Assembly: GCA_016710325.1 (NCBI GenBank)
Contig: JADJXK010000001.1
Span: forward strand, 1,240,001-1,304,000
Reading direction: 5' to 3'
From: Candidatus Leptofilum proximum
GTDB lineage: Bacteria > Chloroflexota > Anaerolineae > Promineifilales > Promineifilaceae
DNA length: 64,000 nt
A model generated the notes under the pieces. It was not told the origin of the DNA and made no database searches. It worked only from the letters and a program-made list of their open reading frames with translations. The position numbers and the translations under genes are program-made. Positions 15,007 through 23,880 of this stretch are shown one piece after another (within the stretch, counting starts at the first letter, position 1; every line of letters begins with the position of its first letter).

Positions 15007-15660
15007 TTGAAGATCGCAATTTTGGGCGGGACGGGAAATGAAGGCTTTGGCCTGGGCTACCGCTGGGCGGCGGCCGGGCATGAGATTGTGATTGGCTCGC
15101 GACAGGCGGAAAAGGGGGCGCAGGCGGCGGCCGATATGCTGGAAAAGCTACCCCAGGGCAAGATCAGCGGCACCGACAACCTGAGCGCGGCGCAGCAGGC
15201 GGACGTGGTGGTGCTTTCCGTGCCGTACTGGGCGCAGGAAGGGACGCTGGAGAGCGTCAAGCCCGCCCTGGACGGCAAGCTGCTGGTGACGGTGGTAGCC
15301 CCCACTGGCGAAAAAGCGGCGCGGGTACACCGGCTGGAGAGCGGTCTGTCGGCGGCCGAAGAGGCACAGAACCAGCTGGGCGACGGCACGCGCGTGGTGG
15401 CCGCCTTCCAGAACATCGGCGCGCATCATTTGCTGGACCTGGATCACGAACTGGACTGCGACGTGCTGGTCTGCGGCGAGAAGAAGGAAGACAAGGCCGT
15501 CGCCCTACAACTATGCGAAGATGCTGGTTTGCGCGGCGTTAATGCCGGCGCGCTGCAAAATGCGCGGGCAGTGGAGGAGATGACGGCCGTTCTCATCGCC
15601 ATCAACATTATCCACAAAGTAAAAAGCGCGGGCATCCGCATCACAGGACTGGAGGCGTGA
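15007..15660 (+). CDS. npdG: NADPH-dependent F420 reductase
   Basis: 217 residues from TTG 15007, which has AGGAGAT six bases upstream; the preceding 18 in-frame codons have no ribosome site. Rossmann signature MKIAILGGTGNEGFGLGYRWAAAGHEIVIGSR, then DVVVLSVPYWAQEGTLESVKPALDGKLLVTVVAP, and the family's C-terminal AGALQNARAVEEMTAVLIAINIIHK. The enzyme passes hydride between NADPH and coenzyme F420. It stands before cofE, the F420 glutamate ligase. Its stop codon is the first part of a folded repeat. Confidence 0.92.
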   Translation: MKIAILGGTGNEGFGLGYRWAAAGHEIVIGSRQAEKGAQAAADMLEKLPQGKISGTDNLSAAQQADVVVLSVPYWAQEGTLESVKPALDGKLLVTVVAPTGEKAARVHRLESGLSAAEEAQNQLGDGTRVVAAFQNIGAHHLLDLDHELDCDVLVCGEKKEDKAVALQLCEDAGLRGVNAGALQNARAVEEMTAVLIAINIIHKVKSAGIRITGLEA

Positions 15661-15698
15661 AGCGTGAAACGTGATTTTTCTCACGTTTCACGCTTCAC
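15657..15698. repeat. folded GTGAAAC near-heptad repeat, copy B
   Basis: A perfect 18-bp inverted repeat: GTGAAGCGTGAAACGTGA (15657-15674) and its complement (15681-15698), loop TTTTTC. It contains the TGA stop of npdG (15658-15660). Confidence 0.9.
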
Positions 15699-15715
15699 GT
15701 TTCCCAAAGAAAAAT

Positions 15716-16480
15716 ATGACCAACTTAACGTTAACGGCCGTTCCCCACATCCCCCACATCCAACCCGGTGACAACCTGGCTGATTTCATCCTGGAAGCGC
15801 TGGCCAAAGCGCAGATGGGCCTAGCCGACGGCGACGTGTTGGCCGTTGCCCAGAAAATCGTCTCCAAGGCCGAAGGGCGGCTGGTGCGGCTGGCCGACGT
15901 GCAGCCCGGCGAACGGGCCATCGCGGTGGCGGCCCAAACGGACAAAGATCCCCGCGTGGTGGAGCTGATTTTGCAGGAAAGCGACGAAATCTCGCGAATG
16001 CGGGGCGGCGTGCTGATTGTGCGCCACCGGTTGGGGTTCACCAGCGCCAACGCGGGCATCGACCGCTCCAACGTGGCGCAGAGCGGCGACGACGAGATGG
16101 TGCTGCTGCTGCCGCTGGACCCCGACGCGTCGGCGGCGCGGCTGCGGGAGGCGATTGCGGCGAAGTTGGGCGTGCGGGTGGGGGTGGTGATTACCGACAG
16201 TCATGGACGGCCGTTTCGCCTGGGCACCGTCGGGGTGGCGATTGGTGTGGCTGGGATTCCCGCCCTGTGGGACCGGCGTGGCGAACCGGATCTGTACGGC
16301 TACCAGCTGCAGCACACCGACGTGGGCGTGGCTGACGAAATTGCTGCCGCTGCCGGTTTGCTCATGGGCCAGGCGGCCGAAGGGATGCCGGTGGTGCTGG
16401 TACGCGGCCTGCATCTGCCCGTCACCGAAGGCAAAGCCAGCGACCTGGTCCGCCCCAAAGAGATGGATTTGTATCGTTAA
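15716..16480 (+). CDS. cofE: coenzyme F420-0:L-glutamate ligase (gamma-glutamyl ligase)
   Basis: 254 residues from ATG 15716. CofE adds L-glutamates to F420-0 with GTP. Family motifs: GDVLAVAQKIVSKAEGRLV near 40-58, ESDEISRMRGGVLIVRHRLGFTSANAGIDRSN (about 92-123, ligand for GTP and divalent metal), VGVVITDSHGRPFRLGTVGVAIGVAG (about 158-183) and DVGVADEIAAAAGLLMGQAAEGMPVVLVRG (about 202-231). The length suggests the ligase domain alone, without the C-terminal FMN (FbiB-type) domain. The region before the start is repeat-derived and the ribosome site is weak. Confidence 0.95.
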   Translation: MTNLTLTAVPHIPHIQPGDNLADFILEALAKAQMGLADGDVLAVAQKIVSKAEGRLVRLADVQPGERAIAVAAQTDKDPRVVELILQESDEISRMRGGVLIVRHRLGFTSANAGIDRSNVAQSGDDEMVLLLPLDPDASAARLREAIAAKLGVRVGVVITDSHGRPFRLGTVGVAIGVAGIPALWDRRGEPDLYGYQLQHTDVGVADEIAAAAGLLMGQAAEGMPVVLVRGLHLPVTEGKASDLVRPKEMDLYR

Positions 16481-16697
16481 TGCTAGATAAGAAGTAAGCC
16501 CCTGACGGCCAAAATGTATCGGGGTCACCTTGTAGAATTGGCTCCGCGGTTTTACGTTAGAGTCGTAGACAAGTAAATCAGCTAACGACTGCCAAAGTGT
16601 ATACAAGGCGCACGGCGTCTGACTTTTCCCTCACAACTGTTTTCATCCTGCTTTAGAAATCAGGCGCATGGGCGGCCTTCATACAAAGGAGAAAAAG

Positions 16698-18233
16698 ATG
16701 TCACGCAAACGATTCGTCTTGTTGCTCGGCGTGTTGGCTACGGCCGTATTCCTCCTCGTGGCCAATGCCCAAACGGCCCTGGCCGACACCGGCTGGACGG
16801 CCAAATATTACAACAACGAAACCCTGTCTGGCAGCCCGGTGCTCACCCGCGCCGAGTCCAGCCTGGATCATGACTGGGGTGATGGAGCGCCCAACGAAAA
16901 CATCAATATTGACAGCTTTTCCGCTGAGTGGACGCGTAACCTCTATTTTGCCCCCGGCACCTACCGCTTCACCGCGACAATGGACGACGGCATGCGCGTT
17001 TTTGTCGACAACAACCCGGTGATCGACGTCTGGTACGACAGCCAGGAGCACACCGTGACGGCCGATGTGCCGCTGAGCGGCGGCAACCACGACATTCGCG
17101 TGGAATATTACGAAGCGGGCGGCCAGGCCGTGGCTCGCGTGAACTGGGCGCTGGTGTCTGGCGGAACGGCCGTCTGGCGGGCGGAATATTTCAACAACAC
17201 CGCTCTCTCTGGCAATCCGGTTGTAGTGCGCGATGAGGGCCAGATCAACCACAACTGGAGCGGCTCGCCGGTTGGCGGCGTGCCGGCCGATCGCTTCTCG
17301 GTGCGCTGGACCAGCAATCTGGCGCTGGATGCGGGCGTTTACCGCTTTACCGCCACAGCCGACGACGGCGTGCGCCTGTGGGTGAACAACCAGCTGGTGA
17401 TTGACCAATGGCGCGACCAACCGGCCACCTCCTTCACGGCAGATGTGTCCGTGGCGGGTGGTGCCGTGCCGGTGCGCATGGAGCATTATGATAATGGGGG
17501 AACGGCCGTTGCCGCCCTCACCTGGGCCAAAATATCCGGATCGCCCTCACCCGCGCCGCAGCCGCCAACCATCTCGCAATGGCGCGGCGAATATTTCAAC
17601 AATGACAGCCTGGCCGGTTCACCCGTGGTGGTGCGCAACGACAGCGCCATCAACTTTGTCTGGGGTTCCAGCTCGCCCATCCCCAACACCATCAACAGTG
17701 ACCATTTCTCGGTGCGTTGGACGCAAACGGTGAACCTGCCTGCCGGACAGTACACCTTCACCGCCAACAGCGATGACGGCGTGCGGGTGTGGGTTAACGG
17801 CCAGCAGGTCATCAACGCTTGGGATATACACAATGTACGGCCGTTTTCCGGTACAATCAATTTACCAGGCGGTCCCGTGGAAATCCGCATGGAATACTTT
17901 GAGTACACCGGACTGGCCGAAGCCCGTCTAAACTGGACCCAGACCGGCAGCGGCGGCGGGGCGGCACCCGGTGGCCCACCGCAGGGCGGAACCGGCGTGC
18001 CCGGTACAGCCACCATGACCGGCGCGCTCTACCTGACGGTGCGTTCTGGCCCCAGCCTGGACGATGAGCCGGTCGGCTACCTCTCCAGCGGCCAAACCGT
18101 GACGCTGCTGGGCCGCGATGCTTTCACCATCTGGGTGAAAGTGCGCGAGGCTGATGGCACCGAAGGCTGGTCCAGCGCCCGCTACCTCAGCGCCAGTTCG
18201 CCGCTGAGCAATTTGCCGGTTCTGAATGAATAG
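16698..18233 (+). CDS. secreted protein with three PA14 domains and a C-terminal SH3-like domain
   Basis: 511 residues from ATG 16698 (AAGGAGA six bases upstream). A Sec signal peptide (about 1-29, RFVLLLGVLATAVFLLV, cleavage near TALA-D) is followed by three PA14-like repeats (about 30-150, 155-275, 295-415). Each begins with W..(K/E)Y(Y/F)NN..L.G.PV and contains YRFTA..DDG(M/V)R(V/L)(F/W)V(D/N)N..VID.W. A Gly/Pro-rich linker precedes a bacterial SH3 domain (about 435-505, LYLTVRSGPSLDDEPVGYLSSGQTVTLLGRD). PA14 domains bind carbohydrate and SH3b domains often bind cell-wall peptides, so a surface glycan-binding role is likely. No catalytic domain is present. Confidence 0.88.
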   Translation: MSRKRFVLLLGVLATAVFLLVANAQTALADTGWTAKYYNNETLSGSPVLTRAESSLDHDWGDGAPNENINIDSFSAEWTRNLYFAPGTYRFTATMDDGMRVFVDNNPVIDVWYDSQEHTVTADVPLSGGNHDIRVEYYEAGGQAVARVNWALVSGGTAVWRAEYFNNTALSGNPVVVRDEGQINHNWSGSPVGGVPADRFSVRWTSNLALDAGVYRFTATADDGVRLWVNNQLVIDQWRDQPATSFTADVSVAGGAVPVRMEHYDNGGTAVAALTWAKISGSPSPAPQPPTISQWRGEYFNNDSLAGSPVVVRNDSAINFVWGSSSPIPNTINSDHFSVRWTQTVNLPAGQYTFTANSDDGVRVWVNGQQVINAWDIHNVRPFSGTINLPGGPVEIRMEYFEYTGLAEARLNWTQTGSGGGAAPGGPPQGGTGVPGTATMTGALYLTVRSGPSLDDEPVGYLSSGQTVTLLGRDAFTIWVKVREADGTEGWSSARYLSASSPLSNLPVLNE

Positions 18234-18240
18234 AGTTTTG

Positions 18241-18297
18241 ACGTGAAACGTGAAGCGTGAAACGTGATTTTTCTCACGTTTCACGTTTCACGCATCA
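18241..18297. repeat. folded GTGAAAC near-heptad repeat, copy C
   Basis: Left units ACGTGAAACG, TGAAGCGTGA, AACGTGA; loop TTTTTC; right units TCACGTTTCACG, TTTCACGCATCA. Confidence 0.9.
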
Positions 18298-18586
18298 TGC
18301 CTGCTGCGCAACCTTCATCTTTTCCCTTTTCCCCGCCTTCCCAAAGCGCCTAAATTTATGACAGTAGATGTCACTATTCTGTGTTAGAATATGCGTTCTA
18401 TGCACAAATGGGTGATGTCTTGCGGCCAACTCATTACGATCCACTTTGGCGCAAACCCGGTTCTAACGACAGAAGCGTTCATGCGTGGCACACCACCACA
18501 AATGAAAATCCACAGATTACACAGATGACACAGATTCTCTTATCTGCGAAATCTGTGTCAGCTGTGGATGATTTTCCAGGAGGTTT
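18298..18586. other. intergenic region with folded CACAGATT repeat
   Basis: The gap between the PA14 gene and the ABC exporter (353 bp in all) has no supported gene. At 18497-18577 it holds a folded repeat: AATCCACAGATTACACAGAT and ACACAGATTC, then the complementary GAAATCTGTGTCAGCTGTGG and ATGATTTTCC. The exporter's ribosome site AGGAGG follows directly. Confidence 0.6.
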
Positions 18587-20377
18587 ATGGCGGTTCAAAC
18601 GATTCCCCCAAAGAGTGAGTTTCGCGTGGCGACGGCGCGAGACTATGATCAGTCGAGCCCGGTACGCTGGATTTGGGCGCACCTGGCGGAGTACAAGTGG
18701 TGGCTGGCGGCCTTTTTCTTCGGCATGACAGTGACCAACATTTTTAACGCGGCCATTCCGCGCCAGGTCGGTGCGGCCTTCAACGTGGTGACCGGCGAGA
18801 CGGTTGGTGAACCCTTTCAGGCCATCGCCAGCCTGGGGCTGATCGTGGTGGGGTTGGCAGTCGGCCGTTTTTTCTGTGACACCCTGGCTTCATTGAGCAT
18901 TGAGGTGGTGGGCAAGCGGTTGGAGCGCGACGGCCGTAGCGAACTCTACCTCAACCTGCTGGGCAAAAGCCAGACCTTCCACAACCAGCAGCGCGTGGGC
19001 GATATCATGGCCCGGGCGGCCAACGACGTGCGTTTTGTCAACGAAATGATGACCCCTGGCTTCAGCCTGCTCTACGACTCGATGATGGCCATCCTCATGC
19101 CCATCATCTTCATTGCCTTCATTGATCTGCGCCTGCTGCTGGCGCCGCTGGCCTTTTGCTTCTTCTACTACTTTGCTTTGCGCCTCTACATGCGCCAGTT
19201 GGATCCCGTTTCCGACGCCGTGCGGGCCCGCTTTGGCGACATGAACGCCACCCTGAACGAAGCCGTCTCCGGCATTGAAGTGGTGAAAGCCGCCGGGCAG
19301 GAGCGTCAGGAACTGGGCAAATTTATCCGCGATGCCCGCCGCTACCGCGATATGTTTGTGGAACAGGGTGAAGTGCAGGCGCGCTACATCCCCACGCTGC
19401 TCATCGGTGTGGCCATTGCCGGGGCGTTTGTGCACGGCGTCTACCTGCTGAACCTGGGCGAGCTGTCGCTGGGTGATTTGATTGCCTACATGGGCTTGAT
19501 GTGGGTGCTGCGCTGGCCAGCTTTTAGCTCTTACTTCACCTTTTACCTGGTCCAGATGGGGTTGTCTGGAGCGGAGCGTATTTTGGAACTGCTCAAGGCA
19601 GAGACAGAGCTGGACCAGAACAGCGCGGGCTACACGGCGCCCATGCGGGGCGAGATTGTGTTCGAGAACGTCAGCTTCCGCCACGGGGACGGCACCGATG
19701 ACTTGCTGCGCAACATCTCCTTCCGCGCCCAACCAGGTGAGACGATCGCCATTGTGGGCCAGACCGGTTCGGGCAAAAGCACGATGACCAAGCTGGTAAA
19801 CCGGACGTATGATGTGGCGGACGGCCGTATCCTCATCGACGGCGTAGACGTCCGTGACTGGAACCTGGACAGCCTGCGTTCGCAAATCTCCATTATCGAG
19901 CAAGACATCTTCCTCTTCTCCCGCACCGTGGCCGAGAACATTGCTTTTGGCCTGGGGCAGCAGGTGAGCCGCGCCGACATCGAACGCGCCGCTCGTGAAG
20001 CCCAGGCCCACTCCTTCATCCTGCACTTCAAAGACGGCTATGACACGGTGGTGGGCGAGCGCGGCGTCACCCTCTCCGGGGGGCAGCGGCAGCGCATTGC
20101 CATTGCCCGCGCCCTGCTCACCGATCCGCGCATCCTTATCCTGGATGATGCCACCAGCGCCGTGGACTCGGCCACGGAAGACGAGATCCAGAAGGCGATC
20201 AAGCGGGTGCTGGAAGGCCGCACCACGCTGCTCATCACCCACCGCCTCTCCCAGATTCGCCGGGCCGACCGCGTGCTGCTGATCCGCCGGGGCGAAATCG
20301 TGGCCCAGGGCACCCACGAAGAGCTGATGGCGAGTTCGAGGCTGTACCAGCGGATTTTTGCGCGATACGATATTTGA
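18587..20377 (+). CDS. ABC exporter half-transporter, degenerate-site subunit
   Basis: 596 residues: type IV (exporter) membrane domain with six helices (about 25-330), then an ATP-binding domain. Walker A is GQTGSGKST (about 391-399), signature LSGGQRQRIAIARAL (about 494), Walker B ILILDDATSAVD (about 516-527). The catalytic glutamate after Walker B is replaced by Asp (LDDATS), as in the inactive site of heterodimeric exporters such as BmrC/TM287-type pairs. AGGAGG is unusually close (3 bases) to ATG 18587. It is paired with the next gene, 113 bp downstream. The exported substrate is unknown; family roles include multidrug or lipid export. Confidence 0.93.
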   Translation: MAVQTIPPKSEFRVATARDYDQSSPVRWIWAHLAEYKWWLAAFFFGMTVTNIFNAAIPRQVGAAFNVVTGETVGEPFQAIASLGLIVVGLAVGRFFCDTLASLSIEVVGKRLERDGRSELYLNLLGKSQTFHNQQRVGDIMARAANDVRFVNEMMTPGFSLLYDSMMAILMPIIFIAFIDLRLLLAPLAFCFFYYFALRLYMRQLDPVSDAVRARFGDMNATLNEAVSGIEVVKAAGQERQELGKFIRDARRYRDMFVEQGEVQARYIPTLLIGVAIAGAFVHGVYLLNLGELSLGDLIAYMGLMWVLRWPAFSSYFTFYLVQMGLSGAERILELLKAETELDQNSAGYTAPMRGEIVFENVSFRHGDGTDDLLRNISFRAQPGETIAIVGQTGSGKSTMTKLVNRTYDVADGRILIDGVDVRDWNLDSLRSQISIIEQDIFLFSRTVAENIAFGLGQQVSRADIERAAREAQAHSFILHFKDGYDTVVGERGVTLSGGQRQRIAIARALLTDPRILILDDATSAVDSATEDEIQKAIKRVLEGRTTLLITHRLSQIRRADRVLLIRRGEIVAQGTHEELMASSRLYQRIFARYDI

Positions 20378-20477
20378 GTGAAGGGGTGACAGGGTGACAG
20401 GGTGAAGGGGTGACAGGGTGACAGGTGAAGTCTTTGACATTCACAATTCATAATTCACCATTCACGATTCACAATTA
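20375..20477. repeat. tandem GGGTGACA repeat plus folded ATTCACAATTC array
   Basis: GTGAAGGGGTGACAGGGTGA and five further near-copies run from the stop codon of the first ABC gene to 20425. ATTCACAATTCATAATTCAC and CATTCACGATTCACAATTAC follow to 20477. The stop TGA (20375-20377) is part of the first unit. Confidence 0.8.
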
Positions 20478-20489
20478 CAGGAGATTCTC

Positions 20490-22349
20490 ATGGGTTTTAT
20501 CATGGACGGCATTGAGGCCGAAGGGTATGACCGGAATTACACGGACCGACAGTTGTTAAAGCGGATTGGCGGCTACTTTCGGCCGCACCTGGGCCGGGTG
20601 GGGGCGATCAGCAGCTTCATTTTGCTCAACTCGCTGATGGACCTGGTGCTGCCGGTGCTCATTGCCCAGGCGGTGGACAATATCGTTGGCGTAGAAGGCA
20701 GTGCGGCCATCAACCAACTCATCTTCTTCATCCTGGGCGCGACAATTTTGTCGTGGGTGTTTAACTTTCTGCGCCAGCGGCTGACGGCGCGGGCGGTGGG
20801 GGACGTGGTTTTGCAGCTGCGCGAGGATGCGTTTACGGCCGTTATGCAGCGCGATATGTCCTTCTACGATGAGTTCCCCTCGGGCAAAATCGTCAGCCGG
20901 GTCACGTCCGACACGCAAGACTTCTCCAACGTCGTTACCCTCACGCTGAACCTGATCAGCCAGGTGCTGCTGGTGGTGCTCATCGTGGGCTACCTCTTTT
21001 CTATCAACGCCCGGCTGGCCTGGATGGCTATGGCCATTGCTCCGTTTGTGGTGGGTGCGGCGCTGGCCTTCCGCCGCATTGCCCGGGCCACCACGCAGCA
21101 GGCACAGCGGCTGCTGGCCACGGTCAACGCCAAGGTGCAGGAGACGATCAGCGGCATCTCCATTGCCAAGAACTTCCGCCAGGAGCAAACGGTTTACGAT
21201 GAGTTCCTGGACGTGAACGAGCAGGCGTACCAGGTGCAGGTGCGCCAAGGTTTTGTGTTCAGCAGCATCTTTCCGATTCTGGTGTTTATTGCCGGGTTGG
21301 GAACGGCCGTTATCCTCTATTTCGGCGGCAACGCCACACTGCGCACGGAAATCAGCCCTGGCGATTGGTACCTCTTTGTCCAGGCAATTGGCCTCTTCTG
21401 GTTCCCGCTGACGGGCATTGCCTCGTTTTGGAGTCAGTTTCAGCTGGGGCTGTCGGCCAGCGAGCGGGTGTTTGCCTTGATCGACGCCGAGGCGCGGGTG
21501 GTGCAGTTTGATAATCGGGAGGTGGGGGCGTTGGACGGCCGTATCGAGTTCCGCAACATACATTTCCGCTACACTCAGCAGGAGCACGTGCTCGATGACT
21601 TCAACCTGACCATCCAGGCGGGCGAGACGGTGGCCCTGGTCGGCCACACCGGCGCGGGTAAATCGAGCCTGGGGCGGCTCATCGCCCGCTTCTACGAGTT
21701 CCAGGGCGGCCAGCTGCTCATCGACGGCCAGGACATTCGCTCGTTTGACCTGGTGAGCTACCGCCGCCAGCTGGGCATCGTGCCGCAGGTGCCCTTCCTC
21801 TTCACCGGCACCGTGGCCGACAACATTCGCTACACTCGCCCCACCGCCAGCGACGACGAGGTGCGCCGGGTGGCCCAAACCATCGGCCAGGGCGACTGGC
21901 TGGAGACGCTGCCCCAGGGTCTGGCTACCGAAGTGGGCGAAGGCGGGCGCGGCCTCTCGATGGGCCAGCGGCAGCTCATTGCCCTGGCGCGGGTGCTGCT
22001 GCAAAACCCGGCCATCCTCATTCTGGACGAGGCCACCGCCAGCGTCGATCCGCTGGCCGAAGCGCAAATCCAGGAGAGCCTGGAGCTGGTGCTGGCGGAC
22101 CGCACCTCGATCATCATTGCTCATCGCCTGTCCACCATCAAGCATGCGGACCGGATCATTGTTTTGCAGCAGGGGGAAATCATCGAAGAGGGCAGCCACG
22201 CCGGCCTGATGCAGCAGCGCGGCCACTATGCCGACCTGTACGACACCTACTTCCGCCACCAGTCGCCCGATTACCAGGTGACGGACGAAGTGGCAGAGTT
22301 ACTGCGGATGCAGCTGAATGGGGTGCCGGTTGTCAAGGCGAAGGAGTAA
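20490..22349 (+). CDS. ABC exporter half-transporter, catalytic-glutamate subunit
   Basis: 619 residues, same architecture as the preceding gene. Walker A is GHTGAGKSS (about 384-392), Walker B ILILDEATASVD (about 508-519) with the catalytic Glu intact, but the signature is LSMGQRQLIALARVL (about 489) instead of LSGGQ. Combined with the LDDATS subunit, this predicts one active and one degenerate ATP site, the standard arrangement of heterodimeric exporters. AGGAG lies upstream of ATG 20490. Confidence 0.93.
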   Translation: MGFIMDGIEAEGYDRNYTDRQLLKRIGGYFRPHLGRVGAISSFILLNSLMDLVLPVLIAQAVDNIVGVEGSAAINQLIFFILGATILSWVFNFLRQRLTARAVGDVVLQLREDAFTAVMQRDMSFYDEFPSGKIVSRVTSDTQDFSNVVTLTLNLISQVLLVVLIVGYLFSINARLAWMAMAIAPFVVGAALAFRRIARATTQQAQRLLATVNAKVQETISGISIAKNFRQEQTVYDEFLDVNEQAYQVQVRQGFVFSSIFPILVFIAGLGTAVILYFGGNATLRTEISPGDWYLFVQAIGLFWFPLTGIASFWSQFQLGLSASERVFALIDAEARVVQFDNREVGALDGRIEFRNIHFRYTQQEHVLDDFNLTIQAGETVALVGHTGAGKSSLGRLIARFYEFQGGQLLIDGQDIRSFDLVSYRRQLGIVPQVPFLFTGTVADNIRYTRPTASDDEVRRVAQTIGQGDWLETLPQGLATEVGEGGRGLSMGQRQLIALARVLLQNPAILILDEATASVDPLAEAQIQESLELVLADRTSIIIAHRLSTIKHADRIIVLQQGEIIEEGSHAGLMQQRGHYADLYDTYFRHQSPDYQVTDEVAELLRMQLNGVPVVKAKE

Positions 22350-22365
22350 CGGTAACTACCCTCAT

Positions 22366-22404
22366 ACCCTCCCCAGTCCTCTCCCTACCAGGGCTGGGGA
22401 GGGT
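22366..22404. terminator. bidirectional hairpin between convergent genes
   Basis: ACCCTCCCCAG (22366-22376) pairs with CTGGGGAGGGT (22394-22404). There is no T-run on either side, so termination is likely but not certain. Confidence 0.5.
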
Positions 22405-22413
22405 GTATCCGCC

Positions 22414-23022
22414 TCAACCAGTATCTTCCGCCGCGTCATGGACATCACGCTGGGCTTTGTCCCAAATGCGCCGATAGACGCGGTAGATGTAGTATTCCAC
22501 AGTGATCGACCTGGCTCCGTCGGGCTGCGGGATGAGGGATTTGCCAGTGCCTGCACGGACTGCACCCACGGCTTCTTGCATCTTGATGGAGGCAAGGTTG
22601 TGGATATTGGGCGTGGCTTGAACGGCCGTACACTCCGTATGCTCAAACAAATACTGCACCAGTCCGCGTTTGATCTCCACGCCGTACTTGTTTCCCCAAA
22701 AGGCGGGCAGCAGCTTCACATCCGTCTCGGCGATGCCTGCCTGGTTGGGTTGGGTCATGAAGCATTCGCCAATGGTCTCGCCCGTGGCGCGCCGGGCCAC
22801 TACCAGCAGGTTGTGGAAGACACCCGGCTCCTGTTTTTGCAGCTGGGCGGTAATTTCTTCCAGGGTGATCAACAGGCCGTTGGGGAAACCAACATGGGTC
22901 ATGACGGCGGGATTGTTCCAGAGCGCGTAAAACATGGCGGCATCGTCTACCCCCGCCTGGCGCACAATCAGGCGCTCGGTGGCAAAAACAGTCGTGGCTG
23001 GTTCTGCAGGTTGGGCCGTCAA
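22414..23022 (-). CDS. GNAT N-acetyltransferase
   Basis: 202 residues from TTG 23022 with GGAGA eight bases upstream. N-terminal FATERLIVRQAGVDDAAMFYALWNNPAVM is typical of RimJ/RimL-type GNATs; ETDVKLLPAFWGNKYGVEIKRGLVQYLFEH (about 98-127) is the acetyl-CoA region, followed by TPNIHNLASIKMQEAVGAV. Substrate unknown. It is the last of four minus-strand genes. Confidence 0.87.
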   Translation of the reverse strand: MTAQPAEPATTVFATERLIVRQAGVDDAAMFYALWNNPAVMTHVGFPNGLLITLEEITAQLQKQEPGVFHNLLVVARRATGETIGECFMTQPNQAGIAETDVKLLPAFWGNKYGVEIKRGLVQYLFEHTECTAVQATPNIHNLASIKMQEAVGAVRAGTGKSLIPQPDGARSITVEYYIYRVYRRIWDKAQRDVHDAAEDTG

Positions 23023-23048
23023 ACAGATTCTCCGTGGGTGGGTGATTG

Positions 23049-23414
23049 TTAAGCCGCTGCTTCCCAGGCTTCTTGGAGCCAGCGGTGCACTTCTTCGTCA
23101 ATTTCTGCCAGGGAACGCAGCTCCAGGTGGTGGGTGAAACGGCCGTGGGCTGGCTGCACGACCTCTTTCCAGCGCGGCGAATCATCACGCCGCCGCAGGC
23201 CAATGGTGAGCACCAGCGGCACCTCGCTTTTGATGTACTGGCCCGGTACCCACACCGAAGCAAAACCTGTCTTGCGCCGAAAAGCGATCTGGCTTTTGCT
23301 GACCCGAATTTCCGCCGGGCCAATGGCCTCAATACGCGCCCTGACGGCTTCAAAGAGCTGTCTGGCCAGTTCCTTTCCGGCGAAAAATTTGTCAATGGGT
23401 GTGGTTGTGGGCAT
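23049..23414 (-). CDS. DUF5655 domain protein
   Basis: 121 residues. It matches my memory of DUF5655: RVSKSQIAFRRKTGFASVWVPGQYI, then VPLVLTIGLRRRDDSPRWKEVVQPAHGRFTHHLEL and EIDEEVHRWL. The family is a small alpha/beta fold of unknown biochemistry, often near GNATs and stress genes. It is 26 bp upstream of the GNAT gene. Confidence 0.85.
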   Translation of the reverse strand: MPTTTPIDKFFAGKELARQLFEAVRARIEAIGPAEIRVSKSQIAFRRKTGFASVWVPGQYIKSEVPLVLTIGLRRRDDSPRWKEVVQPAHGRFTHHLELRSLAEIDEEVHRWLQEAWEAAA

Positions 23415-23489
23415 TACGGCCGTTCCCTCATGTCAGGGTATCCTCTGGCTTGTCCGTATAAATTCCCTGGGGCTGCCAAAACGGGGCAA

Positions 23490-23864
23490 TTATGCTTTCG
23501 TGCCTTTGTAGGCAATCCCATCAATTTGCACCTGTAAACCCTCTGCACCGCCCACATGGGCAAACTCTGTAGAGATGGTCTTGCGCGCCGGGTAAACACC
23601 GTTAAACCGTTCCTTAAACACTTTTTCCACAAGGGGCAAATTCCAAACGTCGCGCATGAGAATATCCAGCTTCACCACGTCGTTTAGGGTCAGGTTCACT
23701 TCCGCCAGCTTGGCTTCCATGTGGTCCAGTGCGCCGTGTATCTGCTCTTCGACAGATTTGCCAATGTTGCCCACGCAGTAAGACAGAAAAACAAAATCGC
23801 CCGCAACCACATACCCGGCATGGGCCCATTCCTCGTTTACATCACCTCGAATGATCTCGCTCAT
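23490..23864 (-). CDS. RidA family protein (YjgF/YER057c/UK114)
   Basis: 124 residues with the RidA pattern: AGYVVAGDFVFLSYCVG, EEQIHGALDHMEAKLAEVNLTLNDVVKLDILMRDV, and FKERFNGVYPARKTISTEFAHVGGAEGLQVQIDGIA. Canonical RidA hydrolyses enamine/imine intermediates using an Arg near residue 105; here that position reads STEFAHVGG without an obvious Arg, so this may be a non-archetypal Rid paralogue. Cytoplasmic trimer in known members. Confidence 0.87.
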   Translation of the reverse strand: MSEIIRGDVNEEWAHAGYVVAGDFVFLSYCVGNIGKSVEEQIHGALDHMEAKLAEVNLTLNDVVKLDILMRDVWNLPLVEKVFKERFNGVYPARKTISTEFAHVGGAEGLQVQIDGIAYKGTKA

Positions 23865-23880
23865 TGGTTCGCCATCGTTC

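Noticed and set aside
18497..18577. Tandem repeats considered as a CRISPR array
   Set aside because: Units are 7-8 bp with no unique spacers, and the second half is the complement of the first; no cas genes in the window. The same holds for all other arrays.
18890..22259. Long minus-strand frames (516 and 567 codons) opposite the ABC exporter genes
   Set aside because: Antisense frames produced by high-GC codon use; composition (many Gln, His, Arg) is typical of shadows.
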